DNA of 64,000 nt from Tetragonia tetragonoides (taxonomy: Eukaryota; Streptophyta; Magnoliopsida; Caryophyllales; Aizoaceae). The notes below the pieces were generated by a model. It was not told the DNA's origin, ran no database searches, and saw nothing but the letters and a program-made list of their open reading frames with translations. The position numbers and the translations under genes were made by a program. The DNA is taken from the NCBI GenBank assembly GCA_038025085.1, contig CM076147.1, forward strand, positions 23,041,001 through 23,105,000, read 5' to 3'. Positions 9,731-20,664 of the stretch are shown piece by piece (position 1 is the first letter of the stretch; the number at the start of each line of letters is the position of its first letter).

Positions 9731-12498
9731 ATGGCTCCCGTAGACAATGGAAAACGTCCCATGAGGGATGAGGAGTACGACCAGAGCCTTTTCCGTACCG
9801 GGTTAGCTTCTACTAGAGCACCTCCGACTAACCACGCGGACGAAGCTCGACTGTACCAGGACTCTTTTATGCGGTTGGACTGGCGCCCGCCTGGAGTTTG
9901 GAACCGCAGTGTTCTGTTGCCGGATAGACGGAGTCAGCTGTCTAACTTAGAGCTGGTATGTTTTCTAACTCTCTCTTTTTTTTCTGTTCAGTATATTTGA
10001 ACTGAAAATAGGAACTGTTAGTGTTTCGGCACACGAACAAATTGGGACTTGTACTGGATTGGTGGTCAACTGTGTATAATTTGTGTAGAATTTTTTTAGC
10101 TATATTTGTGGTATATGGGGTGTTGAGAAAATATTGTTTGTTGGCTAGGGTGTCGGAGTTTTGCTGCAGGCTCATGCGACTACCTCCCTATGGGCTATGA
10201 TGTTGGGGACCTTTTCGATGGGAGCCAGGGATTTGGTATTGGGCTCGGGTCTTGACGAGTTCTTGACTGTCATCCCTGCTTGTCACTCGGGAGATTCTAG
10301 GATTTGCCCGGGGGTTACTGGAGAGGTTTTGGGATTCTACGAACACTTTCCATACACCTGTAGGAGAGATGTTCCCCACCCCTTATCAGTTTGCTGTGCT
10401 GACGGGGTTATCCTTTAGATGGCGTCCTATTCAGTACGACGCGAACTACTGGCGACAGAGTGATTCTTTGCTAGAGCTTTACGGGCCCGTATCCATCAAC
10501 TTTGATAAGGATCGAGTTTCTTTGGCGCGATTGTGGGAGGCCATGGCGGAGCAGGGACTTACCGAGGAGCAGAGGGCTCGTATTTTCCTGGCTTGCTTGC
10601 TGGGGTCGACGATCTTTGCTCAGAAGAAGAGCGTGTGTCAAGTCGGTTTCTTGACATGCTTGGAGGATTTTACCAAGGTTCATGAGTACAACCTTGGTGC
10701 CGCTGCTTACGCTTCTTTGGTGAAGTGGTGTCGTCGGGCCTGTAGGCCTAAGGAGACGAGTGAGAGGACATCCATCACGGACCCATTGAGGATATTGGAG
10801 GTAGGCTCTTACACTTCACCTTTTCTCTTTTTATGCGTATGCCTTTGATCGTGAAAATCATTCTTTTTGTTCGCTTGCATGGCAGTTGTGGTTCTTTAAG
10901 TATTTTCCAGCTTTCGGTCCTCACCGCCCTGGTTTGAGGATGTTCCCATTAGGTTCACGGTGGGTTGGTAGGGATAACCACCCGTTTACCTCTCTAGAGC
11001 GTTTTCGGGCCACCTTCGAGAGCCATGCCGCATATATGGTATGTTGTTGTTGACTTGTACATTTTTGTTTTGGTTCATCTGGTGTGAATGAACTTTGAAC
11101 TGGTAATCTGCAGGTATAATGGTCCGCCTTTGACGATGTTCCTGGGGTTCCACCCCATATTACCCTGGAGTCTTTTAGGGTGTCTTCTCTAAGGGTGGTC
11201 TTTGAGGGGCCATTCATCTTTATATGGTACTTTGGGGACCGCTTGACTCGGTTGTTCTATCCCTCCTTGGGTACTCACTTGGTTCCGGAGGATCCTCCTT
11301 TGACTATGTTCTATCTGCGTGGCTTGAGCGTGCGGGACTTTGGAGTCTTGATCCGTGGCAGGGCGACCACGGAGTTTCTCATGCCGGAGGTTGCTGGCTT
11401 GGATCGCGCGGCCGTATACCTGGCCTACTGCTTGGATCGTTTGATGCCGGACCTTTCTTCTGAGGTAGGAAACTTATCTGCTCTTTTTAGCTATATGTGT
11501 GATATACTGACTTCTTGTGTCTCGCAGGCGGATCATCTAGCTCCTCCGGGCCCTAGGAGATCTCATTCTAGAGCTCCTCGGGGTCAGCCCCCAAGCGTGA
11601 CCTTGCCGACCAATGAGGTGAGGTACATTGGAGAGAGTGGGGGACGCATAGTGGAGGAGTTCCCCCTTCACATGGCTGATGGAGAGGCTGTGGAGGGCTT
11701 GCCTTTGCTTTACGGTTGTACTGGGGTAAGCTCCTTTTTATCCCTTCTTGTGTTTGTGTTTGCTTTTGAGTGCTAACTCTATCTTGTGGCTCTCTCTTTT
11801 GTAGTTGAACCGGAGCAAACCTCTCAGATCTTCAAGCTCATTCACCTGTTGAAGAAGGGCTATGGTCGAGTGATGGGCAAGGGGAAGAGTTCCCGGTCCA
11901 AGACCGTTGATGTTAGTAGACTCTCTTCTTTTTGTTTAGCTAAGTGAGGTGCTTAACCTAACATTTTAACTTTGATTATCTGCAGATGTCCCAGTCTTCA
12001 TCTTCGGTGGGACCTCGCCACTCTTCTGCTGCGAGGGATTCTTTGGCGAGCAGGCTGTCTGTTGCTCGTTCACCTCCCGTAGTTGTGACCAGGCCTCCTG
12101 TTGATGAGGCGCCCGGCCCTTTTGTACCATACATTCCTGAGATGTTCTCTCACACGGGTTTCCAGCCTTCTCTTGATAGTAGGCCTGTTGTTATGCCCTC
12201 GAGTAGAGGTTGGGCGAATGCCCCTGGATGGGATATCCCTTATGCTGGGCCTTCGCATCAGGATGTGGCTATGGATTTCGCTAGTCAGGCCACAGAGAAT
12301 TTCTTTGCTACGGGGCTTTCGGCAAGTACCCCTATGCGCGCACCGACATATGATGGGCGGGATATGAGGCCTGACAACAGTAGGCCCATTTATGGCTCTT
12401 CTCTCCATTACTCGACTGGAGCTATGGTCAGGGGTCGTCCATTGATGATGAGGCTGACAGCAACGATTCTGGTTGAGCAGCGTTGGACCTCCTTGTAG
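9731..12498 (+). pseudogene. Plant mobile domain (PMD) protein gene, antisense in element B
   Basis: Seven coding exons can be traced: 9731-9955, 10170-10800, 10886-11038, 11114-11464, 11528-11725, 11805-11911 and 11986-12498, all with GT-AG borders. The PMD core shows HTPVGEMFPTPYQFAVLTGL, then GAAAYASLVKWCRRACR and LWFFKYFPAFGPHRPGLR, as in the plant mobile domain (MAIN / MAIN-LIKE family and Tat or MULE-borne copies). The C-terminal exon is Ser/Pro-rich. Breaks: a one-base shift near 10346-10350; a TAA at 11117-11119 just after the exon 4 acceptor; and a frame mismatch at exon 6. PMD proteins act in transposon-related silencing in Arabidopsis; here the function is unknown. The introns run antisense to the retroelement, so its genomic RNA would keep them. 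I infer that this gene is cargo of element B. Confidence 0.75.
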
Positions 12499-12841
12499 AC
12501 ATTGATCTTGAGATTTTGAACTCTTATTTTTATGCATTTTTTATGATATGTATGATATGATGACTCGATTATGCCCATCTGATCTAAGTATGCAATGTGT
12601 TATGCGGTAGGACGAAGCCATAATTTAGGGAATAAAATAAAGAAAATGGTAAAAATTGCAAGAAAAAAGCAAAAATTACACATATTATACCCCCCTAAAA
12701 TATGGAAAATAATAAATAAATAAAAAAGAAAATTGAAAAAGATAAAACTAAGAGAGTCTCGAGCTTTGAAATTCAGCGCGGGTATCAAAACTGGGCTGTA
12801 ATCGGGCAGACCGGAGCAGTGGAGCGAGCTGGAGCGCGAGG
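12499..12841. other. Spacer after PMD gene, no gene seen
   Basis: The sequence is AT-rich with A-runs (12630-12740), then becomes GC-rich towards the palindrome cluster. It does not contain the GGGTTACCTACGTATCC block that follows the DUF7745-like genes. Confidence 0.5.
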
Positions 12842-12930
12842 ACGCTAGCGGCACTGGGCTGCAGTCTTAGGCCGCTAGCGGCGCTGGTCTGGGCCTCTAG
12901 CGGCGCTGGTCAGGGCCGCTGAGCCGTTGA
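12842..12930. repeat. GCTAGCGGC repeat cluster 3
   Basis: ACGCTAGCGGC, a full GCCGCTAGCGGC at 12871-12882, CTCTAGCGGCGCTGG and GGGCCGCTGAGC follow each other. The spacer word GCGCTGG is shared with the cluster at 9344. It lies 60-145 bases upstream of the TATA box of the next gene. Confidence 0.8.
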
Positions 12931-12987
12931 CAGCTCTGGTTTGGGCTTTTTTGTGGATTTCTGACCTCTTTGGCCCGCGTTTTTGCC

Positions 12988-12995
12988 TATAAATA
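12988..12995 (+). promoter_or_regulatory. TATA box upstream of DUF7745-like gene B
   Basis: TATAAATA in GCCTATAAATAGG lies 73 bases before the likely ATG at 13068, matching the arrangement of gene A (TATA 52-57, ATG 144). Confidence 0.6.
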
Positions 12996-13067
12996 GGATT
13001 TACGGGATACTTGATGTTGTATCACTTTTCAAACCTTAGCTTTCTCAAATTTTCCCAAACTTCTATC

Positions 13068-14411
13068 ATGGTCAAATCCTTTGAAAACCTGTTCGATGCT
13101 TGGTGCAGAAATCTGTCCGTAGAAGATAAACTTGAACTAGCTCCGTTCCACGTCTCTACCTTGCTGACTTTGAGACCAACAAAATATTGTGGCCCCTTCT
13201 TAGATCTGCTTTGAATTATTGGGACCCCGACCTGCATGTTTTCCGCTTTGGTAACTCTGAATTATGTCCTTTAGTTGCAGAATTTGTTGCGATCACTGAC
13301 ATGCCTGATGCTGTTCCCCCAGCTGTGCCTTATTTGAGAGATGGTTTCAGGATCAGTACAGGAAATCCTTGGGTTTGTCATCTGTAGATCCAAAAACATG
13401 GTGCTTGGTGTCGATGTGGACTTGGTTCAACTTTGCGAAAAGTTCGCTATTTCTTCTGAGAAGGATGCAATATTCAGGCGTTGTCGTCGACAGGCTTTTG
13501 TACTTTGCCTATTAAACCGCCTACTGTTAGTTAATGCAGAATCTCCTAACTTGGGTAGAGCCTCGTTACTGCGAGTGGTCAATCAAATGGTTGAAGGGCA
13601 TTCTCCTTTGCATCTAATTGTAGGAGAGACTATCATTGGGTTCGACAGGTTGAAAATATCTCCTCAAGAAGCTTTTTCCGGAAGTCCCCGGCTTCTTCAA
13701 ATTTGGATATGTGAGCATCTGAGGCTAATAGAGTCGCCAGATAATTTGATAGCTCGTGTTCCTCGGACTTGGTCAAAGAAAACCTATACCGCTGCTAGCT
13801 TCTTGGTTAGGAAAAGGCTATATTCTGAAAAGTCCCTTGCTGAATGGGATGCCTTCTTCCATGCGGGACCTGTCATCCGTTGGCATGTGCCCTGGTGGAG
13901 CTTGACCTCCTTGGTGGCCCGTGATACCTTTGTTCCTTTAACTACCATATTGGGTCTGACTAGGACTACCTTCTTCTTTCCCTCTAGGGTCATGAGGCAA
14001 TACGGTTTGAAGCAGGTGATCCCTCGTCAGGAGACAACGAGACCAAATGTCGTAGCCTTGACCACTGAATTTGCTGCGCAGTGCGGAGAGTATTGGCGTG
14101 GCCGGCACCGCTGGACTGTACCTCGGGTGATTATGCCAACTCAAGTTTCTGAGACCTATATGAACTAGCTTTTCTGCAGTGATGGAGAAGCGAGACGAGC
14201 CCTTCGTCATGAGGAATGGGACCATCTAAAGCCTAAGTATGACTCGAAAACAGAAAGCAAGAAAAGAAAGGAAGGGCCTCAAATGGGAGGCTATCACGTA
14301 CTGAAAAGAGGCAAGCCCCTAGCTCAAGGAAGGGATCATAGGTCGTCCTCAAGGCAAGGTCTTTCAAAGAATAACTCTTCAATGAAGCCTTCTAAAGGGA
14401 AGAAGGATTAA
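13068..14411 (+). pseudogene. DUF7745-like protein gene, second copy, intron absent
   Basis: The start MVKSFENLFDAWCRNLS parallels MVNFDVVFDAWLASMT of gene A. An in-frame ATG upstream at 13011 is less likely because homology begins at 13068. Shared landmarks are YWDPDLHVFRFG, AFVLCLLNRLLLVN, GETIIGFDRLK, SPRLLQIW and WHVPWW. The intron found in gene A between LLQ and IW is precisely missing. Frameshifts lie near 13185 and near 13340. A TAG at 14166-14168 precedes an in-frame Lys/Ser-rich tail (SKKRKEG, GKKD) that ends at 14411, like the basic tail of gene A. It ends about 280 bases from the antisense pol stop. Function unknown. Confidence 0.72.
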
Positions 14412-14581
14412 AGCAGTTTTCTAGGAAAGCAAGTCTAGTTTTGAAAAATATTAATAAGGGTTTGTTTAACTTAAACCCTCATAGTTGCATTATTAATTCT
14501 TGCAATGTAAACTTATTCGTTCAGTTTGAATAAAGATTATCCCTTTTTTGAATGAGTTGAATGGAATTTTGGATTGATTTT

Positions 14582-14643
14582 GGCCGGGCCCCTTAAAAGG
14601 GTTACCTACGTATCCAGTGTGGAATCAGGCCAGCGTTGTTCGT
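14582..14643 (+). other. Conserved noncoding block between aORF and pol (copy B)
   Basis: GGCCGGGCCCC, GGGTTACCTACGTATCC and GGAATCAGGCCAG repeat the block at 1924-1986, again between the antisense gene and integrase. Confidence 0.65.
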
Positions 14644-14693
14644 TCAAATTGTGCACATCTCTTTTTTTTTTAATTTTCGGATTTTTTTTTTCC

Positions 14694-16014
14694 TTAGACG
14701 TAGCACTTCTTCAGTTGGTCCATATTGGTGAGCTGGCTGATCTCGATGCCATCAATAGGATGTCCTTGATGATGAACGGGCCGGACCAATTTGGTCGAAA
14801 TTTTCCTCTGGGGCACGTAATTCTTTCCAAACTAAATCCCCTTCCTTTAAATTTCAAGGTCGAACCTTTTTGTTGAATGCTCTTGCCGTGCATTGTTGGT
14901 ACATGTGGGAATGGTCCAAGGCCCGTAGGCGTCTTTCATCCGTGAAAAGAAGCTCTTCGTAGCGGGCTTGCCACCATTGGGTTTCAGGAATTTCACCCTA
15001 TAAGGCTATGCGCAAGGAGGGTAGTTGGACTTCTATGGGTAGAACTGCTTCCATTCCAGAGACTATGGAATAAGGTGTTGCTCCCGTGGAGGATCTTATG
15101 GATGTCCTATACCTCCAAAGGGCAAATGGAAGTTTGATGGGCCAATCTTTGTAGTTTTCTATCATCTTCTTAATTATTGTCTTGAGGTTCTTGTTGGCGG
15201 CTTCTACTGCGCCATTGGTTTGGGGACGGTAAGGGCATGATTTGTGGTGCTGGATTTTGTATTTTTTGAGGAGGGTGGCTGTTTCGGATTTGAAATGGGA
15301 ACCATGGTCACTGATGATTTCATGAGGAACACCGTATCGGCAAATGATGTTGTTCCTTATGAATTTGGACACTTGTTTGGAGGTAAGGACAGCATAAGAT
15401 TGGGCTTCGACCCATTTGGTAAAATAGTCTATGGCTACCAGGATGTAATCATGTCCTCCCGAGCCCTTTGGGATGATCTTACCAGTAATATCTATTCCCC
15501 ATGCGGAAAACGGCCAAGGGGATGTGAAGTTGTGGAGCATCGAGGGTGGTATATGCTGCAGGTTAGCATATATCCGACATTTCTTGCACTTCTTGACATA
15601 GTCGTAGCAATCCCTTTCCATAGTAGTCCAGTAGTATCCCAGTCGTAGGACTTTTCTAGAGAGCATTCCACCATTCATTTGTGGTCCAGACACACCATTG
15701 TGTACCTCGTCCATAATTTCTGCGGCTTCTTCGGAGTTCACGCATCTGAGGTTGACCCCATTGTGGGACTTTTTGTACAGAACCCCCTTGTATTCTATGT
15801 ATTGTGCCGCTAAGAGACGGATGACCCGTTGAGCTCTTAGGGGTGCGTCATGAGGGTATATGCCTTTGGTGATGTAGTTGAAGACGTCTTGGTACCAAGG
15901 ATCCTCTTCGATCGGAACCAAAGTCATTTCTGTGTCAAGGTTGTTGCAAAAGGCTGGCTCGCTTCTTCTTGGTGGGGCGGCATTGTTGAGAGAGTTCAGC
16001 CACTCAAATTCCTG
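14694..16014 (-). pseudogene. Element B integrase
   Basis: The intact stretch 15927-14998 carries the zinc-binding region (HNGVSGPQMNGG, CKKCRIYANLQH) and the catalytic WGIDITGKI, IISDHGSHF and NGAVEAANKN motifs, giving Asp, Asp and Glu. A frame break near 15000 precedes the C-terminal part (GKFRPNWSGPFIIKDI) that ends with MDQLKKCYV at 14694. Upstream of 16014 no RT or RNase H follows; the sequence turns into a short AT-rich junction. The core is closely related to that of element A but better preserved. Confidence 0.85.
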
Positions 16015-16341
16015 TAAAAGTGAAAATCTGCATTCTTGCTTTGCGAAGTTTACTTACATTGCTTAAATTGGTTAGTTAATTGTTTGTGCAACTTTGTATT
16101 CATTGGGTTTATCAATAGCTAAACAAAGAAAGGAATGAGCAAGAGGAACTTTAATTGATTTGCAAAAAGAGATAAGCACACATGACTTTAGAGAAGCGGG
16201 TCTCTAATTCCCATCAAAAAGAAACTAGACTTAGAAGGAACATTCCCTATTTAAGACTCAACCTAAAGATTTAGCTAAGATCCTAACTCGACAAAACTCG
16301 GGGACTCAGACTCGATTCCTCTAGCTTCTGCGGGTAACCAA

Positions 16342-16741
16342 CTAGTTCCAGGCTTCCTCTTCTTCCTTTAGAGGCGGCGGAACCTCTCCACTATCTATGA
16401 TTTTCTGTATATCACCTTTCAGGCGGACGCAGTCATCCGTGTAGTGGCCAAAGGTTTGGTGGTAGCGGCAGTAGGAGTTCGTATCTTTGTTTTTCTCCTG
16501 GAGGTCGTCAGCGGGAATCATGGGTTTAAGATCTCCTCTCCATATGAGGGTATTCATGACGTTGCCGATGGGGATATTCAGCTCTGTATATTGTTTCTGG
16601 TTAAAGCGGCGCCATCCCTTTATAGCCCAAGTGCTTGGTGACCACATAGTTCCTTGATCAATGAAGGTGATGATTACCCTTTTTAGACGCTCATGAGCTC
16701 ATCCAATCTCTCATCAGTAGTCTTTGGCATTGTGAACTCGG
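16342..16741 (-). pseudogene. Element B gag remnants
   Basis: The stretch 16647-16342 holds a knuckle YCRYHQTFGHYTDDCVRLK preceded by LIWRGDLKPMIPADD, typical of Tat gag C-termini. A start-like piece at 16730, MPKTTDERLDELMSV followed by a stop, is the usual gag N-terminus; the central gag domain between the two is lost. So this copy cannot form particles by itself. Confidence 0.65.
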
Positions 16742-17680
16742 GAGGGGTGATAGGTGTGGAGTAAAAGGTGTGTAGTGATGGTGAATTTATTGATGGTGAG
16801 GCTGTTTGTGGTGGAGGTAAACGAAAACTTGGTGGTGTAGACGGCTGCAGACGAACCAACCTTGCCGAAGGCCGAGCCCAATTTTTCTCAAGATTTCCTT
16901 TCTTCTTTGGACCCCCTATCCTGAATAGGAAGCACGGAGCATTTAGTAACATGAAAAAGACCACGAGACTCTCAACTAAGAAAAAGTTCACCCACATATA
17001 GAAAAACACATTGTCCTAGAAAGGAAAGTCCTTAAGCCTAAATGCCCGAATATTTCCCTAATATTAAAGAAAAATAAAGTCAATTGAACGAAAATAATAA
17101 AAATAGAAAAAGTTGTAGTTTCCCTAATATTTCCCTAATATTTCCATAATCACGGTATTCATGCATTCATGCAAGCATAATATCATCTTAAAATTAGTTG
17201 TAGTTGTAGCTGTAGTTGAAAATAATCTGGCAAACTGTTAGGCAGTAGAGCGTAAAAAAAACTAGCTGCAAGGCAAAAAGTTTTTATTGAAAGGCTAGTT
17301 GTTTTTGCCAAGCGTAACCTTATCAGAGAGATAAAGATTGAGAATATCAATAAATAAAATAAAATATGATCAATACCTATATAAAAAGTTGGCATAATTC
17401 AGGAGCATAGAGTGCACTATAAAGGACTGCCATGTAAGCAAGCAATTAAAAAAAAAAAAACTGGATATTGAAAAATAAAGTTGTCATAAGCCACTAGAGT
17501 TTTATGAGGATTATAACAGACGTAATACTTAAAATCAGATATAACATTTTTATTCATATAGTAGAACAACCACTCTCGTCGGCTTAATAACACATTTTTA
17601 TTCACATATTCCTATTCTCATTACTAATTTCATTTTCCTTAGTTTATACACCAAAAATAATTTAGTGTTGACGTTAACCT
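16742..17680. other. Leader region, no gene seen
   Basis: On the minus strand this would be the leader before gag. It is AT-rich with A/T runs and a repeated TTTCCCTAATATT word near 17053 and 17119. The minus frame 17009-16731 is Pro/Ser-rich and runs into the gag start, but I see no recognisable domain. Confidence 0.4.
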
Positions 17681-17695
17681 AGGGCTGTGATACCA
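17681..17695 (-). other. Primer-binding site, initiator-Met type
   Basis: On the minus strand it reads TGGTATCACAGCCCT, one base different from the usual TGGTATCAGAGC complement of initiator tRNA-Met. It is three bases from an LTR end GGGTGTCACA. Confidence 0.6.
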
Positions 17696-17698
17696 ACT

Positions 17699-19190
17699 TG
17701 TGACACCCTGGGTTTTCTAACAATTAAATAAATAAAAATGAATAATCAAGGCGAAATTTCGGAAGAGTTATGTTTGAAAATAGACATCCCAAGTTATTGA
17801 CATTAATAAAACCTGCTTAAATAGAAAATTACAAATAAAGATCCAAAATTTACAGCGGAAGACTTCGAACCAAATGCGGAGCATCACTGTCACACTCACT
17901 CTACAAATGAGGGCAAGGCAACGTTACAAAATCCCAACAAACCAACTAACTCTAAAAAATCTATTTATTAAAACCATTGACAATAACAGACAATTTTAAT
18001 AAACTTCTGATCCATTTAGGAAACGAGATCTCCATAATCAATCAACCTGCAAGACCTTCTTTCTTGCTACTCCCCATATGTGACAAATTCACAAAGGACC
18101 GTCGTAGGACCACCATAAAAGAAAGATGGACGCACACACACGTGGCGCAGAAAGTAATCAATCAGCAAAGATGAGTAACCAAGCATTTTGTTGAATAATA
18201 AGTACAATAGTAACTCCCTAGTCTTAATCCAACTAAAAATACTCAAAACAACGTTCTCGAGGAAAAATAACAATTCTTCCTTCTAGCGCCCTCACTTCAA
18301 CGCTTATTCATCAAACCAACATGTAAAACATATAATAAGAAGAGAAACAAGAGAAAACAAAGAAGAAAATCAGCAAAGGTTAGTAATCTTACTATACCCG
18401 TAAAATTCATTTGCAAACCTTTACCTCGATTTTCCAAAATATTTTGTTTAAATTCATTTTATGCGCTCATAGCACCAAATCAAGCATACTCACACCAATC
18501 ATATCTTTATTCATTAATCATTAAGCCATCTTGTTTGGAGTGAAGAACGACAAGACAAAACTCCACCAATGGATAAGGGATTTCAACATTTCCGTACAAT
18601 AACTATTTCCACTAACTGACCAGGAAAAGTCTAAGTGTACACACCCCATTCTAAGACCTCTACGGTTTAAAGGAACAACATAAAAGTACCATAATTATGT
18701 ATGTACCCTAGTCCAATTTGGACAACCAATATAACCAAACTCATGGGATCAATGCCCGAAGAGTCGAATGATTATAGAACTTGCATAAAGCGCAGTTCTG
18801 CTAGATATACAAGTACCCACCAGATCTATGTCTAACATTTAGGGGATCCTACCTAAATGTCTTTTAAGCCTCAATATAATTTTAATTATCAATTATCATA
18901 TCACCATACAAATTTCCACATACAATATATCTTAACTCATTAAAGTACAATATAAGAATAACCAAATCCAAGTTCCTCACATTCCAGTAAACCAACCAAA
19001 GTATCATTTTCATTGCTCAATAGAAATTCCATCAATATAACAATGATCGATTGCATTGTAATCGTCAGTAAACCACCATAATATAAATATAGACATTTCA
19101 CCAATGGCGTGCTTTCCAAACAAATATCTCATATAATTTTCCTTCGTTGCATGTGTAACATTCATTTAGAAACGCATACATTTGCATCAT
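17699..19190 (-). repeat. Chromovirus-type LTR remnant (5' LTR, minus strand), right edge uncertain
   Basis: Its minus-strand end CCCAGGGTGTCACA abuts the primer-binding site, so it is a 5' LTR reading leftward. The interior (18600-18860) has the mosaic of short words seen in long chromovirus LTRs. No start boundary is found, and coding sequence of the same family is absent to the left. Confidence 0.4.
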
Positions 19191-19209
19191 GGTTGCATTG
19201 CATATATTG

Positions 19210-19970
19210 AGAAGTTGGTTTTGGTTTTTAAGTTTCAAGGACGAAATTTCTTTTAAGGGGAATGGAATGTAATACACCAAATATTTATTGGATTTTTCAA
19301 AAAAGAATTATTTATTTATAAAGTTTAATTAATTTAGTTTTACAGTTATTTGATATATCTATTTATTAGATAAAATGTTTGAAGTGTTTTATTGAAAGGG
19401 TTTTGAAGTATTTGAGTTCCACCGCATTTCCTTTCTCTAGATGATTTAAGTCGTTTTCTTTAACCCTTAACTTTTTTCTTTCCTTTGCTCTTCTCCGAAA
19501 ACCCACAACATACACCATCACATTTGTCCTCCTCCTTCTCGCCACCACGCACAGTTGTCCCCTACTTCCTTGTTCTTCATGGAACTTTACAGTGCTTCTG
19601 TGTAGTACTCTGGTGGTGTTCGAACCTTGCTGTCATTCGATGGACTTCGCGTTCTCTCTCCTCTCGTTTCTGTTTTGGGTGTTCATGCACCCCTATTTTT
19701 GCGAACTGCTGCTGCTGCTATAGATTCCGGCGACACCAAACATCACTATTGCTACTAATCACCACCGAATCTGCCTAATTCACACTTTTGTGTTGGTTTG
19801 TGCTAATCAAATCTTAAACCCTAGATTGGTCTTTGATTTTATTGTGATTATGAATTCTGTTTGTTGATAATATGTGTATAACGTAGATATTTGATGACTA
19901 AATAATAGATTTGGGTTCGTAGTTGCTATAGATGCTCTATTGAAGGTAACCTTCATTTTATTTTTTGGAA
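19210..19970 (+). repeat. Plus-strand 3' end and LTR of a chromovirus-like element, truncated
   Basis: TTTCAAGGACGAAATTTC, then AAGGGGAATGGAA (polypurine tract), then TGTAATACACC at 19268 is the usual end-of-pol, tract, LTR series on the plus strand. Downstream (19400-19780) is a pyrimidine-rich leader-like region. Its orientation is opposite to the LTR at 17699. Confidence 0.45.
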
Positions 19971-20664
19971 ATATATTTTTATTTTATTTTATTTTTAAAC
20001 TGACATTTTCCACTTCTTTTTTTTTTTTGCTAAACCAAAAATAAAGCACAATAACTTAATTAAATAAAAAAATCAACACCAATTTTCTCAAGACTCGACC
20101 CATAACATATAAACAATAATATATAATATTTTTGCACTAAAAAAATGAATTCAATAAACATTTGGGATAACATCAATCTTCAAAATCAATAGAACTAAAT
20201 AGAAACGCTCTGGAGTTTGTATTTAGTAGAAAAATAAAAAATTAAAAAAAAGGTTTTGAAAAACTAAAGAGATTTTCGAAAATGAAAAGAGAAAGTGATG
20301 AAGAAAATAAGTAAAGTTTGAGAGAAAACAAGAGAGAAATTTTAGAGAGACAAGTTTTAACAGAAATCAAGGGCCTCTTAAAATGAAAAAGAGGAGGATT
20401 ATTATAGAGAATTTTGAGATGGGGGATTAGAATTAGGAAAAAAAAAAAAAAGTGAAAACCTTAACTAAAATAAAAATATCAACAATAAACAAGTATTTTT
20501 CACAAAAAAAATACCAATATATTTTCTTCAATCAACGTTATTAATATAAAAATAATATCTAGATATTTTATCTACCAAAAACTAAAATAAGAGAGAAACA
20601 AAATAAAAAGCGGAGATATAAGGTGAAGTGAGACAAGAAGAATATTGAGGGGAATATGGGGGTC
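19971..20664. other. AT-rich stretch, no gene seen
   Basis: It contains A and T homopolymers and short simple repeats. I see no coding frame, RNA gene or recognisable transposon end. Confidence 0.5.

Larger units (their letters stand above)
6660..17697 (-). mobile_element. Tat-like element B (non-autonomous) with two antisense genes, right end uncertain
   Basis: From left to right it has a 3' LTR (6660-7973), a polypurine tract, a tandem-repeat 3' UTR, a PMD gene (+), a DUF7745-like gene (+), integrase (-), gag knuckle region (-) and gag start (-). RT, RNase H, protease and most of gag are absent. The order LTR, hypervariable 3' UTR, antisense gene, pol is the known Tat layout. No matching 5' LTR is seen on the right; the primer-binding site and LTR at 17681 onward look like a different family. 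The block could therefore be one deleted element or two elements joined by recombination, one supplying LTR and PMD, the other DUF7745, integrase and gag. Confidence 0.5.
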
